Of a DNA stretch of 64,000 nucleotides, positions 19,538-26,823 are shown piece by piece (the first letter of the stretch is position 1; every line of letters begins with the position of its first letter). The position numbers and the translations under genes were made by a program. Under the pieces are notes generated by a model. It was not told the DNA's origin. It saw nothing but the letters and a program-made list of their open reading frames with translations, and searched no databases. This stretch comes from Pseudomonas gessardii (lineage in GTDB: Bacteria; Pseudomonadota; Gammaproteobacteria; Pseudomonadales; Pseudomonadaceae): the NCBI RefSeq assembly GCF_001983165.1, contig NZ_MNPU01000018.1:50357-114356 (forward strand), written 5' to 3'.

Positions 19538-19825
19538 TTACTCAATCTGCGCAAAACGCTCAATGACCGGTTGTTCACGGTGCTCTGCTTGCCAAAGATC
19601 GTAGGTACTTTGCATCGACAACCATAACCGCGCTTTGCTGATGCCTGCCCGCTCCAACCTCACGGCAAGGTCTGGGCTGACTGGCGCGTGACCATGCAGG
19701 ATCCTGGAGAATGTTTCCCTGGCAAAGCCGAGCCGCCGGGCCATTTCGGTAATGGTGATGCCCAAGCTGGGCATCACATCCTCAAGCAGGATTTCGCCGG
19801 GATGTGGCGGGTTGTGCATACCCAT
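19538..19825 (-). CDS. higA: HigA family antitoxin (XRE-type HTH)
   Basis: A 95-residue antitoxin with the HigA signature NPPHPGEILLEDVMPSLGIT leading into an XRE helix-turn-helix (MARRLGFARETFSRILHG) and a C-terminal helix that binds the toxin. It neutralises HigB and represses the shared promoter. I start at ATG 19825, which has AGGGGC seven bases upstream. A TTG overlapping the higB stop and a second ATG at 19819 are alternatives. It lies directly downstream of the toxin, the usual higBA order. Confidence 0.9.
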   Translation of the reverse strand: MGMHNPPHPGEILLEDVMPSLGITITEMARRLGFARETFSRILHGHAPVSPDLAVRLERAGISKARLWLSMQSTYDLWQAEHREQPVIERFAQIE

Positions 19826-19839
19826 GTACGTGCCCCTGT

Positions 19840-20118
19840 TCAATGGTAGTCAAGGTAATCAACCAGTTCGACGTGATCATCAAGCATACGAAAAATGATG
19901 CGCCAGTTACCGCTAATGCTGACGGAGCAGTAGTCGAGCAGATCGCCTTTGAGTCGATGAAAACGCCATCCTGGGAGATTCAATTCGCCCGGGTGTCCTG
20001 CGCTATCCAGAATCAGCAGCACACGACGCAAGCGTTTCGCATGACCCGCGTTGATGCCTTTGGTTGATCCTGTTTCATAAAAGCTCTGGAGCCCCTTGTG
20101 TTTCCAACTGACGATCAT
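19840..20118 (-). CDS. higB: HigB family (RelE-like) toxin
   Basis: A 92-residue RelE-superfamily toxin that in this family cleaves mRNA on the ribosome. It starts MIVSWKHKGLQSFYETGSTKGI and has the conserved LPGWRFHRLKGDLLDYCSVSISGNWRI block with the catalytic-region basic residues and Trp, ending in VELVDYLDYH. It is intact and paired with higA. No Shine-Dalgarno precedes the ATG; a predicted promoter would start transcription at or beside it. A 17-bp palindrome lies 9 bp upstream. Confidence 0.9.
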   Translation of the reverse strand: MIVSWKHKGLQSFYETGSTKGINAGHAKRLRRVLLILDSAGHPGELNLPGWRFHRLKGDLLDYCSVSISGNWRIIFRMLDDHVELVDYLDYH

Positions 20119-20124
20119 GGATGG

Positions 20125-20153
20125 ATTGTGATGTGAGACATCACGCTCTGCAA
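20125..20153 (-). promoter_or_regulatory. higBA promoter with embedded palindromic operator
   Basis: On the minus strand TTGCAG (20148-20153) and CACAAT (20125-20130) are separated by 17 bp. The spacer holds the perfect palindrome GTGATGT-3 nt-ACATCAC (20128-20144). The most likely ligand is HigA or the HigBA complex, giving autorepression. The predicted transcription start falls on or next to the higB ATG at 20118. Confidence 0.6.
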
Positions 20154-20252
20154 TGGCCTTGTATCGGGTTTTAGGGCCAGATTCATAATGTTCTGCTGGT
20201 GAGATGATTCAAATTCCAAAGGCTAGAGAGGTGCCATCCGAGCAACAACCCT

Positions 20253-20310
20253 AAAAATCTGTAGGAATGATCGTGCGGCATGATGCCTTCAGATTTTTCC
20301 CGCACGTTTT
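20253..20310 (+). ncRNA. Mutually exclusive hairpins upstream of the DUF6124-type gene
   Basis: Two competing stems are visible. Stem A pairs AAAAATCTG (20253-20261) with CAGATTTTT (20290-20298). Stem B pairs CGTGCGG (20272-20278) with CCGCACG (20300-20306) and is followed by TTTT. They interleave, so forming one constrains the other, as in an attenuator. No ORF is nearby; whether it is transcribed is unknown. The bases 20154-20252 show nothing else that I can identify. Confidence 0.35.
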
Positions 20311-20354
20311 CGCGCCGCCCATGAACTTGTCGCTCGCCGCCTTCGCCCCTAGGC

Positions 20355-20448
20355 TTGGTCGGTCATCGCAAAAAACGGTGACACGGACGTGCAAGTCCGG
20401 TTACATATCGGCGCACCAACGCCCATAGCCATTCAACGGGCGTTTTTT
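20355..20448 (+). ncRNA. Three-hairpin leader RNA ending in an intrinsic terminator
   Basis: Three consecutive hairpins: GTCATCG/CGGTGAC (20362-20382) with an A-rich loop, CGGAC/GTCCG (20384-20399), and AACGCCC/GGGCGTT (20418-20444) followed by a T run. The last is a rho-independent terminator about 155 bp before the next start codon, so this looks like an attenuated leader or a free small RNA. From memory, similar sequence recurs before DUF6124 (formerly DUF3077) genes in fluorescens-group genomes; this was not checked. Confidence 0.5.
20418..20448 (+). terminator. Intrinsic terminator inside the leader
   Basis: A 7-bp stem AACGCCC/GGGCGTT with a 13-nt loop and six T residues. Confidence 0.75.
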
Positions 20449-20468
20449 ATGCCTGCTGTGTTTGTTAT

Positions 20469-20544
20469 GGCGGCTGTGCGTGGGAGACCTTCGGGTCTGC
20501 CGGGGTCCGATATGCCCGGTCTTGCACACCTGCGCACAGCTGCC
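20469..20544 (+). ncRNA. Branched structured 5' leader of the DUF6124-type gene
   Basis: A long-range stem joins GGCGGCTGTGCG (about 20470-20481) with CGCACAGCTGCC (20533-20544), 11 of 12 pairs. Inside it are a hairpin AGACC-TTCG-GGTCT (20485-20498, a UUCG tetraloop) and a second stem CCGGG/CCCGG (about 20500-20519). The result is a three-way junction about 60 nt before the start codon. The fold was drawn by eye. Confidence 0.5.
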
Positions 20545-20603
20545 ACCCGATTTGCGTGCAAGCAAGCGGTGTCAGTCTCCTTCACATATCGGAGATGTTC
20601 ACC

Positions 20604-20855
20604 ATGATCAAACCCACCCCCAACCCGCCTACCTCATCCAGTATCTTCACCGTCAACCCGCACCAGAACACCGAAACCCTGCTGGTCAACGCCAGCGAAA
20701 CCCTCGCCTCCCTCAACGCCCTGACCTGCGGCCTGGCCTTTGAGCTGAACGGCGCCCAGCGCGGTGTACTCCTGGCCATCCAACAAATGACCGAACTGGG
20801 CCAACTGCTGGTCGAACGCGCGCTGGAGCAGATATCGCCTGCGGTCGCTGCGTAA
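20604..20855 (+). CDS. Small DUF6124 (formerly DUF3077) family protein
   Basis: An 83-residue soluble protein without signal peptide or membrane segment. A Pro/Thr-rich N terminus is followed by a helical segment (NTETLLVNASETLASLNALT) and a second helix ending QMTELGQLLVERALEQI. I recognise it as the DUF6124 family, which is common in several copies per genome in fluorescens-group pseudomonads; its function is unknown. ATG 20604 has GGAG nine bases upstream; an earlier in-frame ATG at 20595 overlaps that site. The structured leader upstream is its most striking feature. Confidence 0.75.
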   Translation: MIKPTPNPPTSSSIFTVNPHQNTETLLVNASETLASLNALTCGLAFELNGAQRGVLLAIQQMTELGQLLVERALEQISPAVAA

Positions 20856-20861
20856 AACTTG

Positions 20862-20905
20862 ATCAGTCCCAGAAAGGGACCGTTCGTTCCCTTTTTGGGA
20901 CTGAT
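20862..20905 (+). terminator. Hairpin terminator after the DUF6124-type gene
   Basis: An 18-bp stem (arms starting ATCAGTCCC and ending GGGACTGAT) with one G-U wobble and an 8-nt loop, seven bases after the stop codon. The T run lies inside the stem rather than after it, so it could also protect the 3' end. Confidence 0.6.
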
Positions 20906-20976
20906 GCCTGCTCGGGTAAAGCCTCACGTAAACCCGCCGATAACCCGAGGAGTCTTTCGGTGGAAGCAACAACCCA

Positions 20977-21693
20977 ATGTGGCTATTTGACGTATTTGCC
21001 CGGCTGTATAACCTCAACCCGTTTACCTTCGCTTTAATGATGTGGTTTGTGGTGCTGGTAATCACCGCCAGCGTGACGATGCAATACCCGACCAGGCGCG
21101 GCAAGCTCGTGGGGTTCGGGATCACGTCGGTGGGCGCGATGCTGATTCTGGGGTTTCTGCAACTGCTGACGCTCAGCGACACCGGCAAGGAAATCAAAGA
21201 GATCGTGACCAATTTTGTGGTCATGACCCTGGGAGGCCTGGGCTCGGGCCTGCTTGCGGTGGCGATCTCGGAAGGTCCGACCAAGGACGAAAGCGAGCAG
21301 GCACGCAGCTTCGTCCGTGGCCTGGGCCTGACGATCTTTGAATATGTGTTTGTGTTTATTCTGGTGTGCGCCCTCAGCCTGTCGGTCGTCTGCCTGCCCT
21401 TGTGGTCTCTGGGCTGGCCGGTGATGACAGGATATGCAGTGACGAGCCTGCTGGTTGTGTTCCTGGGCGCCGCGTTGGGCTGTGCCATCGTCGCCTACCT
21501 GCGTAGGTTGAAGAAGTGGGAGCAGCGTGGTGCGTGCCTGTTGTTTGGATGGATGCTGCTGCTTGTGCCGATCTATGTGCAGGCGATTGCCGGGCTGGTG
21601 AGCTGGAGCCTGGCGGCGGTGCTGGGGTTTCATACTGTGGCAGGCATTGCCATGGGCTGGACCGTATGGCGCCAGCGTATGGAATGGTTGTAG
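20977..21693 (+). CDS. Conserved-type multi-pass membrane protein of unknown function
   Basis: A 238-residue protein with about six hydrophobic helices (around residues 15-35, 45-65, 80-100, 118-142, 150-172 and 180-225) joined by short charged loops such as EGPTKDESEQARSF. I do not recognise a family. The ATG has only a distant GGAAG. A near-ideal GAGGAG instead precedes an out-of-frame GTG at 20960. It is followed within 40 bp by the promoter region of the mdc operon and shares its direction, but is probably an independent unit. Confidence 0.6.
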   Translation: MWLFDVFARLYNLNPFTFALMMWFVVLVITASVTMQYPTRRGKLVGFGITSVGAMLILGFLQLLTLSDTGKEIKEIVTNFVVMTLGGLGSGLLAVAISEGPTKDESEQARSFVRGLGLTIFEYVFVFILVCALSLSVVCLPLWSLGWPVMTGYAVTSLLVVFLGAALGCAIVAYLRRLKKWEQRGACLLFGWMLLLVPIYVQAIAGLVSWSLAAVLGFHTVAGIAMGWTVWRQRMEWL

Positions 21694-21719
21694 GACCGTT
21701 ACTCCAACCGTAACAGTCC
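21693..21719. promoter_or_regulatory. Candidate MdcR operator
   Basis: Inverted repeat GGACCGTTAC-7 nt-GTAACAGTCC, ten-base arms with one mismatch, containing a T-N11-A LysR-type box. It sits about 50-75 bp before the predicted mdc transcription start, where LysR activators usually bind. It overlaps the end of the preceding gene by one base, so a terminator hairpin is the alternative. Confidence 0.45.
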
Positions 21720-21733
21720 ACCACCGAGCTTGA

Positions 21734-21762
21734 TTGATACCCCCCCGATTCACTCCTATGGT
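21734..21762 (+). promoter_or_regulatory. Predicted sigma-70 promoter of the mdc operon
   Basis: TTGATA (21734-21739) and TATGGT (21757-21762) are 17 bp apart, 33 bp before the mdcA ATG, with a start expected near 21769. Confidence 0.55.
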
Positions 21763-21794
21763 GAGCCCCACGACAGCGAACCCGTGGAGCGACC

Positions 21795-23465
21795 ATGACA
21801 ACAACCATAACCCCCGACTCGCGCTGGACGCGGCGCCGCGACGAGAAGCAGCGGCGGCTTGGGCTGGTCCAGGCGTTTGCCGACGGGGCCGTGCTGCCCA
21901 GCGACCGGATCGTCGAGGCCCTGCAAGCCCTGATCCTGCCCGGCGACCGTGTGGTGCTGGAAGGCAATAACCAGAAGCAGGCCGACTTTCTCTCGCGCTC
22001 CCTGGCCAAGGCCGACCCGGCCGTGCTCCACGACTTGCACATGATCATGCCCAGCGTCGGGCGCGCCGAGCACCTGGACCTGTTTGAAAAGGGCATCGCG
22101 CGCAAGCTCGATTTTTCGTTTGCTGGCACCCAATCCCTGCGCATCAGCCAGTTGCTCGAAGACGGCCTGCTGGAAGTCGGCGCGATCCACACCTACATCG
22201 AACTCTATGCACGGCTGGTGGTGGACCTGATCCCCAACGTGGTGCTGTCCGCCGGCTTTATGGCCGACCGCGCCGGCAATATCTACACCGGCCCCAGTAC
22301 CGAAGACACCCCGGCGCTGATCGAGCCGGCGGCCTTCAGCGATGGCATCGTCATCGTGCAGGTCAACCAATTGGTGGACGACGTCAGCGACTTGCCCCGG
22401 GTGGATATCCCGGCCAGTTGGGTGGATTTCGTGGTGGTGGCTGATAAGCCTTTCTATATCGAGCCGCTGTTCACCCGCGACCCCCGGCATATCAAGCCGG
22501 TGCATGTGTTGATGGCGATGATGGCGATCCGTGGCATTTACGAAAAACACAACGTGCAGTCGCTGAACCATGGCATTGGTTTCAATACCGCCGCGATTGA
22601 ACTGATCCTGCCGACCTACGGTGAGTCCCTGGGCCTTAAAGGCAAGATCTGCCGCAACTGGACCCTCAACCCGCACCCCACGCTGATCCCCGCCATCGAA
22701 AGCGGCTGGGTTGAAAGCGTGCATTGTTTCGGCACCGAACTGGGCATGGAAAACTACATCGCCGCGCGCCCGGATGTGTTCTTCACCGGCCGCGACGGCT
22801 CGTTGCGTTCCAACCGGATGTTCTGCCAACTGGCGGGGCAATACGCGGTGGACCTGTTTATCGGCGCCACGTTGCAGGTGGATGGCGACGGTCATTCGTC
22901 CACCGTGACCCGTGGCCGGCTCGCCGGGTTTGGCGGCGCGCCGAACATGGGCCACGACCCACGCGGGCGCCGCCACGGCACCCCGGCCTGGCTCGATATG
23001 CGCCATGACGATGCCCCCGAAGCCCTGCTGGAACGCGGTAAAAAACTCGTCGTGCAAATGGTCGAGACCTTCCAGGAGGGCGGCAAACCGACCTTCGTCG
23101 AGACCCTGGATGCGGTGGAAGTGGCGCGCAAAAGCGGGATGCCCCTGGCGCCGATCATGATCTACGGCGACGACGTGACCCACCTGCTCACCGAAGAAGG
23201 CATTGCCTACCTGTACAAGGCGCGCTCCCTGGAAGAGCGCCAGGCGATGATCGCCGCAGTGGCCGGGGTGACCGCCATCGGCCTGCGCCACAACCCCAAG
23301 GACACCGCGCGCATGCGCCGCGAAGGCCTGATCGCCTGGCCCGAAGACCTCGGGATCCGCCGCACCGACGCCACCCGCGAACTGCTGGCGGCCAAAAGCG
23401 TGGCCGACCTGGTGGACTGGTCCGGTGGCCTGTACAACCCGCCTGCCAAGTTCAGGAGCTGGTAA
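21795..23465 (+). CDS. mdcA: Malonate decarboxylase alpha subunit (acetyl-S-ACP:malonate ACP transferase)
   Basis: A 556-residue subunit that swaps acetyl for malonyl on the prosthetic-group arm of the MdcC carrier protein, the first step in each turnover. It has the CoA-transferase fold related to citrate lyase alpha; recognisable segments are LEGNNQKQADFLSRSL, LSAGFMADRAGNIYTGP and the GGAPNMGHDPRGRRH block. GTGGAG precedes the ATG. It is first in an unbroken run of nine same-strand genes that supply malonate uptake and decarboxylation to acetate and CO2. Confidence 0.95.
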   Translation: MTTTITPDSRWTRRRDEKQRRLGLVQAFADGAVLPSDRIVEALQALILPGDRVVLEGNNQKQADFLSRSLAKADPAVLHDLHMIMPSVGRAEHLDLFEKGIARKLDFSFAGTQSLRISQLLEDGLLEVGAIHTYIELYARLVVDLIPNVVLSAGFMADRAGNIYTGPSTEDTPALIEPAAFSDGIVIVQVNQLVDDVSDLPRVDIPASWVDFVVVADKPFYIEPLFTRDPRHIKPVHVLMAMMAIRGIYEKHNVQSLNHGIGFNTAAIELILPTYGESLGLKGKICRNWTLNPHPTLIPAIESGWVESVHCFGTELGMENYIAARPDVFFTGRDGSLRSNRMFCQLAGQYAVDLFIGATLQVDGDGHSSTVTRGRLAGFGGAPNMGHDPRGRRHGTPAWLDMRHDDAPEALLERGKKLVVQMVETFQEGGKPTFVETLDAVEVARKSGMPLAPIMIYGDDVTHLLTEEGIAYLYKARSLEERQAMIAAVAGVTAIGLRHNPKDTARMRREGLIAWPEDLGIRRTDATRELLAAKSVADLVDWSGGLYNPPAKFRSW

Positions 23466-24323
23466 ATGCACGCACTCAAACGGCACACACTGACCCTGGC
23501 CGAGCAACTGGCGGACCTGGCGGTCGATGCACTGATCGACGAAGCGGACCTGTCGCCCAAGCCGGCGCTGGTGGATCGGCGCGGCAATGGCGCCCATCAG
23601 GATTTGCACCTGGGCCTGATGCACGCCTCGGCGCTGTCCTTGTGGCCGGCCTTCAAGGAAATGGCCGAAGCGGCGATTGCCCTGGGCGAGATCGGCCTGC
23701 CGCTGCGCGAAGCCCTGGGCCGGATCGGCCGCGAAGGCGAGCAGGCGATGCTCGCCACTACCCAGGGCGTGAATACCCACCGTGGTGCGATCTGGGCCCT
23801 TGGCCTGCTGGTGGCCGCCGCCGCGCTGGCGCCTGCTTCGCGCACGGCCAATGCGCTGACTTTAAGGGCTGCGCGCCTGGCCCTGCTCAATGACCGTTTT
23901 GCCCCGCAACCGTTGAGCCATGGCGCGCAGGTCGCGCAACGCTATGGCGTACGTGGCGCCCGCGAAGAGGCGCAACTGGGCTTCCCCGCGGTGTTGCAAC
24001 GGGGCCTGCCGCAACTGCGCGCAAGCCGTTTGCAACAACACGGCGAGCAGAACGCGCGCCTCGATGCGCTGCTGGCGATCATGACCCAACTGGCCGACAC
24101 CTGCGTGCTCTACCGCGCCGGCACCGATGGCTTGCAGGCCATGCAACGGGGCGCCCAGGCCGTGCTGGATGCGGGCGGCAGCGCGAGCCTGGCCGGGCGG
24201 CGTCGCCTCAATGAGCTGGACCAGCAACTGCTGGCGCTGAATGCCTCCCCCGGTGGCGCCGCCGACCTGTTGGCCGCCTGCCTGTTTATCGACCGCATCG
24301 AGTCTTGCGACGGAGCGTTTTGA
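23466..24323 (+). CDS. mdcB: Triphosphoribosyl-dephospho-CoA synthase MdcB
   Basis: A 285-residue CitG-like enzyme that makes 2'-(5''-triphosphoribosyl)-3'-dephospho-CoA, the precursor of the malonate decarboxylase prosthetic group, from ATP and dephospho-CoA. Typical segments are the N-terminal [34 protein letters not shown], and [16 protein letters not shown]. It begins directly after the mdcA stop and its TGA shares one base with the mdcC ATG. Confidence 0.94.
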   Translation: MHALKRHTLTLAEQLADLAVDALIDEADLSPKPALVDRRGNGAHQDLHLGLMHASALSLWPAFKEMAEAAIALGEIGLPLREALGRIGREGEQAMLATTQGVNTHRGAIWALGLLVAAAALAPASRTANALTLRAARLALLNDRFAPQPLSHGAQVAQRYGVRGAREEAQLGFPAVLQRGLPQLRASRLQQHGEQNARLDALLAIMTQLADTCVLYRAGTDGLQAMQRGAQAVLDAGGSASLAGRRRLNELDQQLLALNASPGGAADLLAACLFIDRIESCDGAF

Positions 24324-24622
24324 TGGAAATCCTATCCTTTGAATTCCCCGCCGGGCAGCCGCCCAAAGGTCGTGCGCTGGTGGGTTGCGTCGGTTCCGGC
24401 GACCTTGAAGTGCTGCTGGAGCCGGGCATGGCGGGCACCTTGAGCATCCAGGTGCACACCTCGGTCAATGGCGCCGAGCAACGCTGGCAGCATCTGTTCC
24501 AGCGGCTCTTCCAGGAGCAGACGCCACCGGCGCTGAACATCCAGATCCACGATTTTGGCGCCACCCCCGGCGTGGTGCGTTTGCGCCTGGAGCAAGGTTT
24601 CGAGGAGCTTGGCCATGACTGA
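24323..24622 (+). CDS. mdcC: Malonate decarboxylase acyl-carrier protein (delta subunit) MdcC
   Basis: A 99-residue carrier protein. The phosphoribosyl-dephospho-CoA arm attaches to a serine; Ser25 in GCVGSGDLEVLLE is at the position known for the Klebsiella protein. The malonyl and acetyl thioesters ride on this arm during the cycle. The ATG at 24323 overlaps the mdcB stop (TGATG); an upstream in-frame start is not family-like. The last 8 bp overlap mdcD. Confidence 0.94.
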   Translation: MEILSFEFPAGQPPKGRALVGCVGSGDLEVLLEPGMAGTLSIQVHTSVNGAEQRWQHLFQRLFQEQTPPALNIQIHDFGATPGVVRLRLEQGFEELGHD

Positions 24623-25457
24623 TTTACTCAACCGGCACAGCTTCGTCGAACTCGGCGCCCGCCAGCGGGCCAAGGCCTTGCTCGATGCCGGCAGCTACCG
24701 CGAACTGATCGACCCGTTCCAGCGTGTGATGTCGCCGTGGTTGAGCCGCCAGGGCGTGGTGCCGCAGGCCGACGATGGGGTGGTGATTGCCAAGGGCACG
24801 CTCGACGGCCTGGCGCTGGTGATCGCCGCCATCGAAGGCAATTTCCAGGGCGGCAGCCTCGGTGAAGTGGGCGGGGCGAAAATCGCCGGTGCCCTGGAAC
24901 TGGCCGCCGAGGACAACCGCAACGGCATCCCGACGCGTGCGGTGCTGCTGCTGGAAACCGGCGGCGTGCGCTTGCAGGAAGCCAACCTCGGGCTGGCGGC
25001 GATTGCCGATATCCACGCGGCGATTGTCGACCTGCGCCAGTACCAGCCGGTGATCGGCGTGGTGGCCGGTAGCGTTGGCTGTTTTGGCGGCATGTCGATT
25101 GCCGCAGGCCTGTGCAGCTACCTGTTGGTGACCCGCGAAGCGCGCCTGGGCCTGAACGGTCCGCAAGTGATCGAGCAGGAAGCCGGCCTGGAAGAATACG
25201 ACTCCCGCGACCGGCCCTTTATCTGGAGCCTGACCGGCGGCGAGCAGCGCTTCAACACGGGTTTGGCCGACCGCTATGTGGCGGACGATGTGGCGCAGAT
25301 CCGCCAGCAGATCAGTGAACTGTTGCAGCAAGGTTTGCCGGCCTCGCAACGCAGCCGCCAGGCCGACTATTACCTGGCGCGCCTGGCTGCGCTGGACACC
25401 GAGCCGCAGATCGAGCCGGCTACGGTTCGTGACCTGTATCAGGGAGAACGCCCATGA
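24615..25457 (+). CDS. mdcD: Malonyl-S-ACP decarboxylase beta subunit MdcD
   Basis: A 280-residue carboxyltransferase-like (crotonase fold) subunit that with MdcE decarboxylates malonyl-S-ACP in the biotin-independent enzyme. It carries the fold's glycine-rich oxyanion stretch VVAGSVGCFGGMSIAAGL and the LETGGVRLQEANLGL region. The start MTDLLNRHSF (24615) lies inside mdcC, 8 bp before its stop; the stop overlaps mdcE by 4 bp. Tight overlaps through the operon fit an equimolar complex. Confidence 0.95.
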   Translation: MTDLLNRHSFVELGARQRAKALLDAGSYRELIDPFQRVMSPWLSRQGVVPQADDGVVIAKGTLDGLALVIAAIEGNFQGGSLGEVGGAKIAGALELAAEDNRNGIPTRAVLLLETGGVRLQEANLGLAAIADIHAAIVDLRQYQPVIGVVAGSVGCFGGMSIAAGLCSYLLVTREARLGLNGPQVIEQEAGLEEYDSRDRPFIWSLTGGEQRFNTGLADRYVADDVAQIRQQISELLQQGLPASQRSRQADYYLARLAALDTEPQIEPATVRDLYQGERP

Positions 25458-26233
25458 GAGGCTTGCAGTGGTTCAACGCATTAAGCGCCGGCACAGCGCC
25501 TGTGGCGGGTTTGCCGGCATCGTTGAAAGTCGCCGATGGCCTGCTCGGCGAGCAGGCCGTGCGCTTTATCGCGGTGGTGCCGGATGCCGCCAACCGCTTC
25601 CCCCGTGCTCGCCAGGGCGAAGTCGGCCTGCTGGAAGGCTGGGGCCTGGCCAAGGCGGTGGATGAAGCCATCGCCTGCGGCGATCAGCGCCCGATCATTG
25701 CCATCGTCGACGTGCCGAGCCAGGCCTATGGGCGCCGCGAAGAAGCCCTGGGCATTCATCAGGCCCTGGCGGCGGCGGCGGACAGTTATGCCCGTGCGCG
25801 CCTGGCCGGGCACCCGGTGATCGGGTTGCTGGTGGGCAAGGCCATGTCCGGGGCGTTTCTCGCCCATGGCTACCAGGCCAATCGCCTGATTGCCCTGCGC
25901 GACCCTGGGGTGATGGTGCACGCCATGGGCAAGGCCTCGGCGGCGCGAGTCACCCTGCGCAGCGTCGAAGAGCTGGAAGCCCTGGCCGCCAGCGTGCCGC
26001 CCATGGCCTATGACATCGACAGCTATGCCAGCCTCGGCTTGCTCTGGGAAACCCTGACGGTCAGCCAGATTGAACAACCAACCGCCGCCGACCTGGCGCA
26101 GGTCAGGGGTTGCCTGGTGCATGCGATCGAGGAGGTGCAGAACAGCGGCGTGCGGGATTTGCGCGGGCGCCTGGGCGCCGCCAACCGTGCCGCGTCCAGC
26201 CATGTACGCCAGCTGCTGCGGGAACAATGGTGA
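25454..26233 (+). CDS. mdcE: Malonyl-S-ACP decarboxylase gamma subunit MdcE
   Basis: A 259-residue crotonase-fold partner of MdcD. Recognisable are VVPDAANRFPRARQGEVGLLEGWGLA, the PIIAIVDVPSQAYGRREE strand-loop and HPVIGLLVGKAMSGAFLAHG, which provides the second oxyanion-type loop. It contributes the other half of the decarboxylase active site. ATGA overlap with mdcD fixes the start; its TGA overlaps the mdcG start. Confidence 0.95.
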   Translation: MRGLQWFNALSAGTAPVAGLPASLKVADGLLGEQAVRFIAVVPDAANRFPRARQGEVGLLEGWGLAKAVDEAIACGDQRPIIAIVDVPSQAYGRREEALGIHQALAAAADSYARARLAGHPVIGLLVGKAMSGAFLAHGYQANRLIALRDPGVMVHAMGKASAARVTLRSVEELEALAASVPPMAYDIDSYASLGLLWETLTVSQIEQPTAADLAQVRGCLVHAIEEVQNSGVRDLRGRLGAANRAASSHVRQLLREQW

Positions 26234-26823
26234 ACGCCCACGACTTGCTCTGGGGCATGACCCTGGCGCACCTGCCGGCTGACGCACCGGTCTGGGTACG
26301 GGCGGTGATCGCTGCGGGACACCCGGTGGTGGTGCGCCGGGCGCTGGCCGAACCGGGCTATGTGGCGGTGGGTGTGCGCGGGCGTTTGCGTGAGCAGCGT
26401 TTTGCGGCCGTGATGCCCCAGGCGGCAGTGCAAAGGCGGGTGACGCCGGAGGCGCTGCGCGGGGTGATTTCGCCCCGGGATTTACCGGCATTGTGCGCCC
26501 TCGATCAATTGCGCCCGGTGCTGGCGTGCAAGGTTTGGGGGGTTACCGGCAGCGCGGGTTTCGAGTTGGCCACGGGCATTGAGGCACTGCATGCCCAGAG
26601 CGACCTGGATTTGCTGCTGCGCACTCCCGAGCGTCTTGAGCGTGGCGAGGCCGAGGCTCTGCTGGCGATTCTGGACACCGCGCCGTGTGCCGTGGACCTG
26701 CAATTGCAAACCCCTTACGGCGCGGTCGCCTTGCGTGAATGGGCCGGCCCAGCGCGGCGGGTGCTGCTGAAAACCGCCAGCGGTGCGCAACTGGTCAGCG
26801 ACCCTTGGCAGGCCGTGGCATGA
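26230..26823 (+). CDS. mdcG: Phosphoribosyl-dephospho-CoA transferase MdcG
   Basis: A 197-residue nucleotidyltransferase-like protein (CitX-like) that transfers the prosthetic group made by MdcB onto MdcC. A nucleotidyltransferase-type acidic pair is in LHAQSDLDLLLR, with a further acidic residue in CAVDLQLQT. The start is probably GTG 26230, overlapping the mdcE stop, giving MNAHDLLWG as in relatives; ATG 26227 one codon earlier is equally in frame. The stop overlaps mdcH by 4 bp. Confidence 0.9.
   Translation: MNAHDLLWGMTLAHLPADAPVWVRAVIAAGHPVVVRRALAEPGYVAVGVRGRLREQRFAAVMPQAAVQRRVTPEALRGVISPRDLPALCALDQLRPVLACKVWGVTGSAGFELATGIEALHAQSDLDLLLRTPERLERGEAEALLAILDTAPCAVDLQLQTPYGAVALREWAGPARRVLLKTASGAQLVSDPWQAVA

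Noticed and set aside
21756..23780. A 674-codon open frame antisense to mdcA and mdcB
   Set aside because: Composition is His/Gln/Ala-rich nonsense typical of the complement of GC-rich Pseudomonas genes, while the sense frame is a clear mdcA.
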